From: Cordilura impudica
Lineage: Eukaryota; Arthropoda; Insecta; Diptera; Scathophagidae
Direction of reading: 5' to 3'
Length of the DNA: 64,000 bases
NCBI GenBank assembly: GCA_963682025.1
Contig: OY821520.1
Location: 90,179,170 to 90,243,169, forward strand
A model generated the notes under the pieces. That model did no database searches. It was not told the origin of the DNA and was given only the letters and a program-made list of their open reading frames with translations. Numbering within the stretch: the stretch's first letter is position 1; the number at the start of each line of letters is the position of its first letter. This document shows, one piece after another, positions 46,640-58,920 of the stretch. A program made the translations under genes and the position numbers.

Positions 46640-46910
46640 ACTCAGCTGTATTCCGCGAGCGAGTCGCGACCGCGTCCGCGAGTTTGTCGGCCACACCCGT
46701 GCTGCCGCGCAGTTGTTGTCAACTTATTTTAATTGCCAAAATATATTTTTCAGTCCGTGTCCGTGTCCGCGAGCCGCGTCCGCGCATTTGGCAGCCACAC
46801 CAGTGCTGCCGCGCAGTTGTTGTCAACTTTATATTTTTCAGATCATTCCGATATTTTAGCTAAGCTCTGTTCCGCGAGCGCGTCGCGTCGCGACCACTTC
46901 CGCTCACCGA
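46640..46910 (+). repeat. GC-rich duplicated segment inside R4
   Basis: A box containing CAGCCACACC(A/C)GTGCTGCC (with G for A in the first copy), followed by GCGCAGTTGTTGTCAACTT, occurs at about 46688-46727 and 46790-46829. TCCGCGAGCGCGTCGCG-type strings precede it at about 46650, 46760 and 46870, and again near 47419. The local base composition is strikingly GC-rich in a very AT-rich setting. Confidence 0.7.
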
Positions 46911-47694
46911 AATGATGCTATTGAAATGAATACAGATATTAAATAAATTTGTTGTAGGGCAGATATTGAGAGGAGCATGGAGAATTAGTTCATTTCTTTC
47001 ATGGACATTTTTTAAATTTTGGAGAATTTGTTCATCGTGAAGTTATTCCCCAATTTTTGGGGAATAAGTTCATTTTTTTTTATGAATTTATTCTTTGGGG
47101 ACTATATACTCGGCGCCTGCTTCCCATTACAACTAACTTTGTTTATGCATGGAGTATTTTGAGTGTATCATGTCTAAAAGTTACGAATTTTAGTTATTCT
47201 AGAGCTTTTTGATATACAACATTTTTGGTTTTTCCTTCTGGTGCATATACGAAAATATTATATTCTGGAGCAGGCGACATAAAACTGTCTATGTGAAAAA
47301 CAGTCGTTCAAAAAGTTTAAGATTCCCTGGATTCAGCTTGTCTTAGCCGTTGTATTTCTAGACGCAGTTGAGCAGATTCAGGCATTTCCGCTTCTCTTAA
47401 CAAAGCGCTCTGAGCTGCGTTCCGCGAGTTCGTCGAAATGATGCTATGGAAAAGAATACAGATCTTAAATGCGTAAATTGCAGGACAGATATTGAGACCA
47501 GTATGCAAATTTTCACTTATACAAATATTTAACAAAATTCATTAAATAAAAATATGTAAAAATTTAAGAACGAATTTGGGGAATAAGTTAATTTTTTTTA
47601 TTTAGTTAAAAAAAGAAAAAAATGGGGAATATATTAATTTCTTTTGGGGACCAGTTTTTAAATTTGTTGAATTTGTTTATGTTGGAGTTATACC

Positions 47695-48700
47695 CGTGTG
47701 TACCAAATTTCAGAGAAATCCGTTGAAAAATGCAAATTTGAATAGCAAACAAATGTACCATAAACAGAAAATGAGTTTTATAAAAAAGTGGGTGTAAAGG
47801 TAGGCGTGGCCAGAAAGATATATAGTCTGACCTCCGTTGGAGTACATAGATCTCGTGTACCAAATTTTAGAGAAAGCCGTTGATAAATAAAAGTTTGTAT
47901 AGCAGTCAAACAAAGAAACAAATAAAAAAAAAATAAATTATATACATAGAAGTAGGCGCAAAATTAGCCGTGGCTAATAAGAAGCATATGGCGACCTTGC
48001 CTGGAGTACAGAGATCGTGCGTACCAACTTTTAGTGTAATCCGTTGAAAAATAAAATTTTTATAGCGAACAGATATACCAAAACACAGAAAATGAATTGT
48101 ACACAAAAGGTGAGTGTAAAAGTAGGCGTAGCCGGTAAGAATCACATGGCGACATTTCCCGGAGAACAGAGATGTGCGTACCAAATTTTAGAGAAATCCG
48201 TTGAAAAATACAAATTTTTATAGAGAACAAATATACCAAAACATAGAAAATGAATTGTACACAAAAAGTGGGCGTAAAAGTAGGCGTGGCCGGCTAGAAT
48301 CATATGGCGGCCTTTCCTGGGGTACAGAGATCGTGTGTACCAATTTTTAGAGAAATCTGTTGAAATATAAAATTTTTTATAGCAAACAAATACACCAAAA
48401 AACAGAAAATGAACTTTGTATAAAAAGTGGGAGTAAAAGTAGGCATGGCCACAAGAATGATACGTAACCTTGCATGGAGTACAGAGATTGTGCGTACCAA
48501 ATTTCAGAGAAATCCGTTAAAAAATAAAAGTTTGTATAGCGAGGAATTATACCGCAAAACAGGAAAGGAATTGTATACAAAAAGTGTGCGTGAAAGTAGG
48601 CGTGGCCGCTAGGAATCATTTGGCGACCTTTCCCAGAGTACAGAGATCGTGTGTACCAAATTTCAGAGAAATACGTTGAAAAATAAAATTTTGTATAGCG
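47695..48700 (+). repeat. Tandem array, seven copies of a roughly 160-base unit
   Basis: The string GTACCAAATTT(C/T)AGAGAAA(T)CCGTTG recurs at about 47699, 47858, 48019, 48178, 48338, 48495 and 48654, a steady spacing of 157-161 bases. Each unit also holds an ACAGAAAATGAA(T)TTGTA box, a GTAGGCGTGGCC box and a TGGCGACCTTTCC...GTACAGAGATCG box. Antisense open frames (for example 48793-48377) repeat the same peptide and are by-products of the array. Confidence 0.9.
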
Positions 48701-48760
48701 GTCAAACAAACAAACAAACAAACAGAAAATGATTTTTATATTTATAGATGTAAATTTGTT

Positions 48761-50254
48761 GTCTTTCTTGGTGACTAAATGCTTCCTGCCCAATCACATT
48801 AAGATTATACCTCACATTTTTAAGTAGATTAATTAAAAAAATATCTTCTCATATAATTATCACCTTAATATAAATTGAAATACATTTTGTTATACAAGGA
48901 AAGTCTTAGAGTAGACAGTAGCAAACAGTTTCAGTTTAAATTGAATAAGTACGGTTTCGAGAAAAATAAAACAATTTTTGCTTAACCAAACCACATTCAA
49001 AACTTTGATTTGGCTGAGTCCTATTAGTTTAGTTCTTTTAAAATATTTAATAAATTTAACTACAAATAGCAAACATTTCAAAAAGGTTTATATTTCAGTA
49101 ACTGGCTTTTGAAAAAGTTTTTATTCCAAAAAGAAAAAGTTTTTAATTTTTTTTAAGAACTCTTGATATTAATAAACACCATGAGTAGTATGCCAAGACA
49201 AACAAAGAATATTAATAAACTCAATGATTCTTTTATTAAATTTGTGAACAAGCAATGAAAAAATTCCATTTCCATCTTATGAAAAAGTTAAAAAAAAAAA
49301 ACTAAATAAATTAACAGTCGAACAATAAGCTTAAATGCAGCACGTTTTCTTCTTCAGATTCACTCGAAAAAACAATACTTGAATAGAAACTGAAAGATGG
49401 AAAGTTTCTTTTTTTTGACGCAGAACAAAACACGAATCAAGACAACTTTCTTTTCTTTTCATTCATTCATTCATTTTCTAGGATTTCACTAAAGAATGAG
49501 TTGTGACAAAGTTAGGGTATGTTACTTTAGTTTAGCTCAGAAAACGGAAATTGAAGGTCCTGTCGAATATTATGTATATGTAGCAGACGCACTACATTAA
49601 AATAGAGACATATTGGTATAAGTGGCTAATACTAGTTGCTTCTTCCTACTTTAAGCTTTCAATTCTAGAATCCTAAAGGAAAAAGCTTAAATCTTCAGAA
49701 GACTTGTAAAGGAATATGAAATGGATATAACTACGATGCAATAATTTGACACAGACTTTTCATAAATATTTAATATATAATTATATCGAGTAGAGTATTA
49801 GGTGCCGTTGCACACCATTCATTACTTCCTTTTGCTACATTTCTATATTAGTAATATGAGAAGATGTTTAAAAAATTATACATGTGACCTTTTTTCTTTT
49901 TCCTTGAATATCTTGAGTGGAAAAAAAATGAAGCAAAATATAGAAAATTAACTTATAATATAAAATTATGTGAAAAAAATCACAGCACGTCAGCTGACTT
50001 TTTCATGATACGCATTCAGAATTCATTACAATGATTGTGGGTAATGTAAAAGTTATAGGTTTGAGCTTGTAGCCCTTGTAAAATGATAGAAAAAAAAAAA
50101 CAGCACAGAAAAAAAAATGAAAAAAAGTTTATTTATTTCAACAAAGTTTGTTGTTTTTTCAAAATTCTTAGACATTTGTTATAGTTACAGGCAATAATTA
50201 AAAGAATGCTTTGTTTTTTCTTTTTTTTATTATTAATTTATCAATTATTGAGAT
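48761..50254. other. AT-rich intergenic DNA
   Basis: No gene recognised. Confidence 0.4.
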
Positions 50255-50420
50255 AAAAATTTACTAAAAATAAAGTAGAAAATTAAAAATCTTTAAATCT
50301 GGTGACATCTAAAGAGAAATACCTTTCAAATAATATTCATTTGTTCAAAATCGGGATAAAACGGTGGAACAAAACAACGGTAACAAAAAATCGCCTATCC
50401 TATCAATATTATAGATTATT
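50255..50420 (+). repeat. Dispersed repeat R2, short copy
   Basis: This matches 26570-26700 and 60180-60320, from the AAATC(T)TTAAATCTGGTGA block through CGGGATAAAACGGTGGAACA to the AAATCGCCTA...TATCAATATTATAGA end. Confidence 0.7.
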
Positions 50421-51354
50421 CCTTTAAAATGGAAGTATCTCCGATAGCAAAATCAGTCCAGTTTAACAATCAATATCTTTATGCAAAATAACTTAACGAT
50501 AGCGGTATACAATGATTCACCAACTAATTTTATTGGAGCAACATGCTTTAAGCAGAACACTTAAAATCACACAATGTGATAAAATGTTGATTGATATTAT
50601 TAAAATAACTATGTAGTTGGAATTATTTGTCGGCTATAATAAGAGAAATCAAAAAAAAAATAAATAAAAATTAATAATAACAAAGTAATTTAACCATAAT
50701 AATAATTTCATAATAAATTGATTTGGAAATTTCCTGTACACCAAGATTATAATAACAGTACAGGAAGCATTACACAAGAGAGGATAAAATAGTTAAAGTT
50801 CTGTGATACTGCGTTAAGATCAATTTGTGATATTTAGGTACTGTGTTGTCATCATTTATTTATTTATTTACAATTTCTGTGTCGCGAAGTCCAGTTTTTT
50901 AGATAAATAAGTGACCACAATTAAAACGATGTAATCAGGGATATAACATTAATTTTCTTTTTCTAAAAATAATTTTATAAAATTTGCTTTATGTTTACTT
51001 TATTTTGTCACCAGAATTTAAATAAAAATATACACTCCTGGAGAAGTCTGAAAAAAGCAGACGAAACGTTGGGTGAAAAATGAAAATAAATTGATATTTT
51101 ATTTACACCAAATTTGACCATCATTTGCCCGTAAGGAAACTCTTTTTTACAACAGTTAGATGTATAAGTTTAACAAAATTTTAAACTAAAATCTAATAAT
51201 AACACTGTAAAATAGTCATTTTGCGGCATGGAAGATTAAAGTCAAATCTGTATTAGACTAGTGTGCTGAATACGAGAAAATTATTAGGTTTGTCAAATTG
51301 TCTCTAGTCAACTATTAGCTATTTCACTGAAAAAATTAAAATAAAAAAAGTAAG
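50421..51354. other. AT-rich stretch with a possible retroposon 3' end
   Basis: 51030-51090 contains CTCCTGGAGAAGTCTGAAAA followed by AGCAGACGAAACGTTGGGTG. A gapped hairpin-like tail of the form GAAG...GCCGAAACGTTG is a frequent 3'-end signature of Penelope-like and some other elements; here it is only suggestive. Nothing else is recognised. Confidence 0.3.
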
Positions 51355-51420
51355 AGTGTTAAATTCGGCTGTGCCGAATCTTTGATACCCTCAACTTCGG
51401 TTTGAGTATTGATAATAAAT
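51355..51420 (+). repeat. Fly hairpin repeat end
   Basis: This reads AAGAGTGTTAAATTCGGCTG and then TGCCGAATCTTTGATACCCT, with a perfect 7-bp stem (ATTCGGC-TGT-GCCGAAT, 51363-51379). Very similar strings end numerous short dispersed repeats in flies. The rest of such an element is not clear here. Confidence 0.5.
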
Positions 51421-51676
51421 ATAAACAAAATACTTCAAAAAGTAAACAATTTGTTAAACTTACTAATTTCAGCAAATGCACTGATTTTTTTTTTTAGCAT
51501 TTTTGAAGGTATCTCCATATTTTTTTGGCTGACCATATCTTGACACAGTGATGCCCGATTTAACTCACTTCAAACACCAACCTGCTCGTAGTAACGACAA
51601 ACAATATTCTTTTAACTTTACCCAGGTAAATTGTTTATTTTGTTGAATGACCGTAATTTAAAAAGATAGATAGACC

Positions 51677-53700
51677 GACGCACAGTGGCTGAAAATCGTT
51701 TTTCATTGGCCAAAATTCTGTAACTTTTGAACCGATCAAAATATTGAAATAATTTTTTTTTTTTGATGGATAGATATTTAGTTCAGCTTGACTCAGTTTT
51801 TATTACATTATAATTGATTCAGCACTTTTTAAGGAAATATAGGTCAAAGTTGAACTTTTGATTTTTTTAACTTTTAGAGTGAAATATTGTTTAATTTTTT
51901 TTTTTTGTTAAAAAATTTAACATTTGGATTTTAATAATAATTTTAAACATTTTTTATTATAATGGAATTTTTTTAATGCTACACTCAAAAAAATTTTTAC
52001 ACTCAAAAAAAAATAATAAAATCAACTGGAGATTTTGCTGTTATTACTGAAAAATTTAAAATTTTTTGTTGCCAAATTTGCAAATTTGTTTACACTCAAG
52101 GAATATTTACACTTAAAAAAACGTTAATAATATTATCTAAAAATCTTGCTATTACTACAAAAAAAAATTTTTTTTTTATTTTTTGCTGTCAAATTTGATA
52201 ATTTTAAAAAACATTTTAAAAATAAAAACTGCAATAGGTTTTAATTGCATTTGAAACAATGGTAGGTTCCGTTCATTATTATTTTTTACTAATACTATAT
52301 TTTTCGTACTTAAATAACAATGGACGGCAATTATAATTATTATTCATTTGACTCAAATATTGATTGCAAATATTCCGTATTTTGTTCTGTGTTATTTCTG
52401 TTCTTTAGTAGTTTTTTGACTTCTTCATCTAAATCCCGATGTTCCACTTTCCATTGATTTCGAATACTGGAGATGAACGGATCTGACGTTGCCAATAATA
52501 TATTAAATAGATCTTCATTTGTTTAATTTCGTGAAATTTTTCTAGTATTGTGCACTCTGTAAAATCTGTTATACTTATTCCTTTTTTCCTGACCCTCCTC
52601 TGATAGATCTCCAAGTGGCACCAAATGATATTTAATGACATCTTCTCCATGATAATGGATTTTGTGAACTGTTGCAGACATATTTCTCCATGGGTAGTTG
52701 GTTGTATATATTTTTTTAGTTTCCTTAGCATAATCTCCAAATTTTCTAGAGTCAATTTCTTCATTGCACGCAAGTACATCTAGGATTATTTTAAATCTGA
52801 AAATAAGGTCTAAATCCACTCCTGCTATTTCAGATGCTGTTTCTGGATTTGAAAGGAATTTTCCTGCGGTATTGCCATCATTTGTATTGCCTGACCCTTG
52901 TTTTGGCTGATCTATAATCAATCCAAATTTGCGATATCCATCTTGAACATGTTTCTTTTTTGAACTTTTTAACTCTTTGTTCGTTTCGTTGTTTTCTATT
53001 GATCCTGAAGACCCGAATCCAAATCGTAACTGATTTTTAGTATGTGTTCGATAAGTCGTATTCTTGCATGTAGTGTTGATAATCCAAATTCATATGCATC
53101 GGTATTATCTAATGATTTTGTCGGGGCTTGGTTTAATTGGCTTGATGTTGCTTGGCATATAATGCAGCTAGATACAGCCATCGTGTTAGTCAAAGCCTGG
53201 CCTTCTTTTCCATCTATCATTGTCAGTACTAATAGGTACCTTACCTCAATTTTCTGCCCATCCAACTATGATTGTAATGGCTGTAGTGTTGCAATTTGGG
53301 CCTTGATATCACTAACTTCTTTGTTAATGGCATCATGAGTTTCTTTTTTTAATTCAAATTTTTCCAAATATCCATTGTTTGCGTTGTACTAGTCGAAGGC
53401 TCTGAATCTTCCAAAATCTTTTTCAATCGCAATGGTACAAATGATACCATGAACATATCTGAGTCCGAAATATTTTCACATACTACTTGTTTGTATTGTT
53501 TCTGTCCCGAAGAACCATTACATCTCCATTTACAAAAAAGAATTAACTTTGTGTTTCCATATTTGTTTAACACATTTCCTTTTATTGATTGAAGCAAGCG
53601 TTCGGCTGTTTGATCAAGTAGAGATTGTAGTTGTACCTCTGCCGAAATTGGTGTGATTGTAGTAGTGTCCTTTGATGGCAAACAGTTCATTTTAGTAGCG
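51677..53700 (-). pseudogene. Transib (RAG1-like) transposon copy T2
   Basis: On the minus strand from 53690: LLDQTAERLLQSIKGNVLN, then CKWRCNGSSGQKQYKQ (first catalytic box, normally CDGSS, so the Asp is now Asn), FMVSFVPLRL, LLVLTMIDGKEGQALTNT with CIICQAT, and YEFGLSTLHARIRLIEHILK. A frame-broken stretch near 52990-52925 leads into KFGLIIDQPKQGSGNTNDGN, a PWRNMSATVHKIHYHGEDVI block and LGDLSEEGQEKRNKYNRFY (third catalytic Glu). At least one stop (near 53268) and three frame changes (near 53350, 52995 and 52540) break it. The 3' end carries ATTTTCAGCCACTGTG, a Transib-type CAC end, at about 51681-51696, flanked by CGTCG. The other end was not found. Confidence 0.85.
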
Positions 53701-54964
53701 GTTATGTGATAATATGCTGGATATATATTTGAGTATACGAATACATATAGGGCTGTTTAAATTATAGTAATTTCAATTTTTTTTTGATGTGTAAACATCT
53801 ATACGCGCAGGGGGGTAAATTTCTATTTCACAATACAATCAGAAAAACAGCGTGACTTATATCGGTGTGAGCTGAAGGAGATAACGCTGTGTGACTTATG
53901 ATTGTATTGGTGAAAAAATATTTTCAAGAGAAACTGTTCATGGGCAATTACCCAATTCATTCGAAATTGGAATTGTGGTAGGAGAGACAAACCTAAGTAA
54001 CTCGTATTTTTAACCCTTTTTTTAATTTTCAAATTAGCTCCATAGACCAAATATTTGATACCATTTTTTCTTTTTAAACATTTTCTTGAACACTACCTGA
54101 CCAACTATTTGTCAAATAGTGTACACATTATTTATTTCACTAGCCGACTGCATTTTGTGGAATTTTTGATGTGTATTTTTATAAATACTTTATTCCTCAA
54201 TAAACTATAATTAAGTTTTTATTCACAAACCACAACGATTTGTAGAATTCCACCATAATATTTCTGTATTTTCTTAAGTTTTATTTGAGTTCTAAAGAAA
54301 TCTTTTTTTTCTGTTTTTATTACGTACGAATGACGATGTAATAATAGAATGCAAGTAAAGATAATGCAAAAGCAGTGTTAACTGACATGGTTGTCTTTGT
54401 TCGTACTTTTTTCAATATTGTTAGTTGGCAACGCCTCAGACCATATAAACAATTGTATGTTAACAACTTTCATTAATAAACATTTTTAGTAATTATTACT
54501 ATTAAGCATTAAATTGATTCTTACTAAGCATTAAATTGATATAAATTTGTAATATTTTCCAATAACTAGGATATAATATAAATAAATTTTGTTAGTTGAA
54601 ATTTTAATTAAATTTAATTAGTTAATAATAGCTTTAAGTTCCATTGTACATCATAAATCAATTTAACACATGACGACATCTTAATATAAAATGCAATATA
54701 TAATACCGTCATCCAAGTAAGGAAAAGCGTAGGAAAATCGTATCATAAAAAAAATACACTCAAACCTGTTTTTGTGCGAGGGTTAGGGACCGCATTAAAA
54801 AAACTCATACAAAAAAATCGTCAAAAAAACTTCACGAGTAGTTATAAAAAATAGTTTTCGCGACGCAACTACAAATTATTTGTTTAATGCGGTGAATTGG
54901 GACCGCATAAAAAAGTCTCATTAAGAAAATAACTCAAAACCTTACAAAACAACTAAACATTTTT
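53701..54964. other. AT-rich intergenic DNA
   Basis: No gene recognised. The 5' end of T2 should lie in or near the start of this stretch, but no CAC-type inverted end is visible. Confidence 0.4.
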
Positions 54965-56032
54965 CAATTGTCTTTCCGAAAACATCAATTGTATTTCAGA
55001 AAACATCAATTTTATTTCAGTAATCATCTATATAATTTCAGAAAACATCTTTTGAATTTCAGAAAACATCAATAGAATTTCAGAAAACATCATTTAAGTT
55101 TCAGAAAACATCAATAGAATTTCAGAAAACATTAATTGTATTTCAGAAAAAATCAATAGAATTTCAGAAAAAAAATGTTTTCTAGAACACATCAATAAAA
55201 TTTCAGAAAACATCAATAGCATTTCAGAAACATCAATTGTATTTTAGAAAACATCAAAAGAATTTCAGAAAACTTAAATTGTTCTTCAGAAAACATCAAT
55301 ATAATTTCAGAAAACATCATTCGAGTTTCAGAAAACTTCAATTGAATTTAAGAAAACATCATTTGAATTTCGACAACATTAATAGAATTTCATAAAACAT
55401 CAATTTACTTCAGAAAACATTAACAGTATTTCAGAAAACATCATTTGAATTTCAGAAAGCATCAATAGAATTTCAGAAAACATCAATTGTATTTCAGAAA
55501 CCATCAACATAATTTCAGATAACATCATTTGAATTTCAGAAAACATAAATAGAATTTCAGAAAACATCAATAGAATTTCAGAAAACATCATTCGAGTTTA
55601 AGAAAACATCAATTGAATTTCAGAAAACATCAATAGAATTTCAGAAAACATTAATACAATTTCAGAAAACATCATTCGAGTTTCAGAAAACATCATTTGA
55701 ATTTCAGAAAACGTAAATAGAATTTCAGAAAACATCAATATAATTTCAGAAAACATCATTCGAGTTTCAGAAAACATCAATTGAATTTCAGAAAACATCA
55801 ATAGAATTTCAGAAAACATCAATTGTAATTCAGAAATCATCAATTGTATTTCAGAAAACATCATTTGAATTCCAGAAAACATAAATAGAATTTCAGAAAA
55901 CATCAATTGAATTTCAAAAAGCATTATTTGGATTGCTGAGAACATTAATTGTATTTCAGAAAACATCAATTGAATTTCAGAAAACATCAATTGCATTTCA
56001 GAAAACATCAATTGAATTTCAGAAAACAGCAT
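54965..56032 (+). repeat. Minisatellite, 21-base unit ATTTCAGAAAACATCAATTGA
   Basis: About 50 units run head to tail for just over 1 kb. The TTTCAGAAAACATCA core is well kept, and the last bases of the unit vary (ATTGA, ATAGA, TTTGA, TTCGAG). Because 21 is a multiple of three, the antisense strand has long open frames (55591-55400 and 56032-55598) that repeat the heptapeptide MFSEIQL or MFSEILL. I see no promoter or flanking exon that would make this a gene. Confidence 0.95.
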
Positions 56033-57645
56033 AATCGACTTATTTTTTATGCACTGGAAAATATGATGTTGATGTTTTCTTTAATTATTAGATGTTTACA
56101 CATCTCCCTTGTGATCGGACTCACATGATTTTTTTTAGTGTAATTTCATTAAAATGAAAAAAGTGTTCTACCCACGGGTCTTCACGGGTGCAAAAGTATA
56201 TATAGTGCTAAAGAGGACACCTTCGCGTTTCTCTGGGTGGTTTACGTTTTTTGTTCCCTTTTGTTCCGTAGAAGTCCTATTCCACTTAATTTGAAATTTG
56301 AGAAAAATATAGTAGTTTCATAAATATTTTATAACGCCCCTAATATTAAATGGTAGAGCTATGATCGCTTATAACGACTAAAGACTATAGCCCTACCAAC
56401 ATTATAAAAAGGACCGCAGGTCATTATCGATGATAGCTTGCGAGTAGTAACCATTTATTTTTGATAAAAAACAAAAAAGAAATCACTTTTTTCTGAAATT
56501 ATAAAAACAGTTGAGTTTGACGTGGCATCCACAATTAGCAATAGTTTAACCTAATTTTTTGGCTACCTTAATCTGAATATATTAGCTACAAAAAGGCGTT
56601 AAAATTTTAAAAATCGGTGACAAAAAAAATTAGACTTTTTTCCAATTCGAGTTGTTATAGGTATTAAGAATTCAAATACTTTATGGGGTCATAATTCATT
56701 GGTCAATGCGTTACAACAGAATACGGAATAATATATACCAGGAAAATGTGTTTTTTTTTTAAAGTACTTTAAAAAGGATTTACTTTTTAAAAAAAATGTA
56801 ATTTTCTACGAAAATTTCTTCAAGAAGAAAGTTATCATTTTAAAAAGTTACTTTTTTTAAAAAAAGAATACTTAAAAAAAAAATTTTTTTTAAGAAAATG
56901 CTCTTTTTAAATAAGGGTAGAATTAAGAAAATGTACTTGTTAAAGAAAAGATGTTTTTAATGGTTGTTTGCTAAAAAAAAATTTTTTTTTTATTTCAATA
57001 TGATTTTCTGATATTCAATTGATATTTTCTAATTTATAATTGGAAATCTGAATTCCAATTTTTAGAATTAATATATTCTTAAATTTGAATAGAAAATTTA
57101 AAAGGTGCAATGTTGTATTAATGTCAATAGTAATGCTTTAGTAATTATAAACAATTTTTAAAAATTATATATAATCGTAATAAGATATTTTTTAGGTAAA
57201 GCAGAAAAATAATTTTATATAACTATGTAGAACTGTTTTGAAAGCAAAAAACTCATCGATGACCTCGGTAACCCTAATTTGTAAACAGAACAAAAAGTGA
57301 ATATGCCAAACTTATGGTCATATTTGTAAAATAATAATGGAAAAACGTATGAAATAAAAGACCAGCCCTGTGTATACTCTTAACAGTTTTATGTTTGATG
57401 TCTAATTGAAAATGTTGACATTCATGTTAAAATAGAAATAACTATTGCAAAGAATAAAACTTATGGCGCCATCTACTGTGGCATAGCAAGACTGAGCAAA
57501 ATGAAGTGACACTGTGTTTGTTAATACAAAAGAAATGTATTTTCCCTAAAACAAAATACATAGTGGAGAATTTTATATATATAAAATAATATACAGATTT
57601 ATTTCTAACATGCGATTATTACGAATATAGAATTGAATATAGGTA
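56033..57645. other. AT-rich intergenic DNA
   Basis: No gene recognised; low-complexity A and T runs at 56740-57000. Confidence 0.4.
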
Positions 57646-58918
57646 AAGGGTCCGCGATCTAACGTTTTTTTTTTCAACTAGTGCTTATTTCGTGAATGGT
57701 AACACTTAGCTCTTCCGCTGAACGAATATGGTTGTGTATACGCTTGAACAACGCTGGGAAATATTGCGACATTACTTTAAAAATCATGGTAATGTGGCAG
57801 AATTTGTGTGAAAATTGCGTACGGATTTTGGAAGAAGAGAAACACCGTCAGCCCGTATGTTCGTTATCTTGTGCAAAAAGTGAAAGAAACTGGCATTCCC
57901 ATCGATAAACCAAAGCGTGAAAAGCCAAAAACAGTGCGTACACCCGAGAATGTTGCTGCTGTGGCAGAAAGTGTGCGTGAAGCGCCATCAACATAAATTC
58001 ACCGTCGTTCTTAGGAATTGAACATTTCGGAGGCATCATTGAGACGAATTTTGCACAAAGACCTTGGTATGACGCCATACAAAGTCCAATTGGTTCAGGA
58101 GTTGAAGCCAACTGACCATACAATGCGTTTTCGCTTCGCTAAGTGGGCCTGCGATCGACTTACAGAAGATGCCGATTTTGCCAAAAAAAAATCATCTTTT
58201 GAGATGAAGCTCACTTTGATCTTGGTGGGTATGTAAACAAGCAAAATTGTCGCATTTAGGGCACAGAAAACCCGCACGCATACATTGAAAAACCAGTACA
58301 CCCAAAACGAGTCACTGTTTGGTGCGGATTTTGGTCCAGAGGCATAATTGCGCCATTTTTCTTCGAAAATGAGCAAGGAGTGGCCGTTACAGTCAATGGC
58401 GATCGTTATCGGGCCATGTTGAACGAATTTTTGTTCACAAAAATTAAAGAGAAGGATATTGGCAACATTTGGTTTGAATAGGATGGCGCTACGTGCTACA
58501 CAGCCGAAGCTACACTCGATGTTTTGCGCCCTGTTTTTGAAGATCGCATTATCAGCCGCAGAGCTGATGCCATTTGGCCACCTCGGAGCTGCGATTTGAC
58601 ACCGTTGGACTATTATTTGTGGAGTGCCCTCAAAGATAAGTGTTACGCCAACAAGCCATAGATAATTGACGCTTTAAGGGACAACATTCGTGAAGCCATT
58701 GGTGAAATACAGCTGCACACAATCGTTAATTTGCTTAAAAATTGGACCGATCGTGAAGGCTACTGCATGGCTAGCCGAGGCAGCCATTTTAATGAAATTA
58801 TTTTCCATTGTTAACCGGAAGGATTGTACTTTCAAATAAAAAAAGAAATTTGAGATAATATAGACCAGTTTTTTTTTATAGCATTTTCAAAAAAAAAAAA
58901 GTTATTTGGCGGACCCTT
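57646..58918 (+). pseudogene. Dead DD41D mariner, 1273 bp, ends intact
   Basis: The ends AAGGGTCCGC (57646) and its reverse complement at 58909-58918 are flanked by TA on both sides (57644-57645 and 58919-58920). Reading from about 57729: VVYTLEQRWEILRHYFKNHG, PENVAAVAESVREAPST, LNISEASLRRILHKDLGMTP, DEAHFDLGGYVNKQN, WCGFWSRGIIAPFFF, DGATCYTAEATLDVL and PPRSCDLTPLDYYLW. All three catalytic Asp are present, with 41 residues between the second and third. At least six in-frame stops (near 57810, 57995, 58013, 58204, 58258, 58480 and 58660) and frameshifts (near 57830 and 58190) make it dead. It is a third DD41D subfamily in the window. Confidence 0.93.
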
Positions 58919-58920
58919 TA

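Larger units (their letters stand above)
46046..48760 (+). repeat. Composite dispersed repeat R4
   Basis: It begins TAGCTGTTTTTACCCGGTCT, a head common to fly repeats, and ends in a CAAACAAACAAACAAACAAA run followed by ATATTTATAGATG. The inside carries a GGGGA(A/G)TAAATTC motif in several variants (46135-46260, 46960-47110, 47570-47690), GC-rich boxes at 46640-46910 and 47395-47430, and a 160-base tandem array at 47695-48700. There is no protein evidence for a transposase. Confidence 0.65.

Noticed and set aside
47317..48793. Several overlapping minus-strand ORFs at 47.3-48.8 kb
   Set aside because: They repeat the same peptides with the 160-base period of the tandem array and have no independent support.
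54965..56032. Possible CRISPR array
   Set aside because: Units are directly adjacent with no unique spacers, variation lies within the unit, and the setting is an insect genome full of eukaryotic transposons. It is a minisatellite.
55598..56032. 144-codon antisense ORF as a repeat protein gene
   Set aside because: It lies entirely within the 21-base array; its ends are set by the array, and no other coding sequence joins it. It is kept only as a testable idea in the findings.
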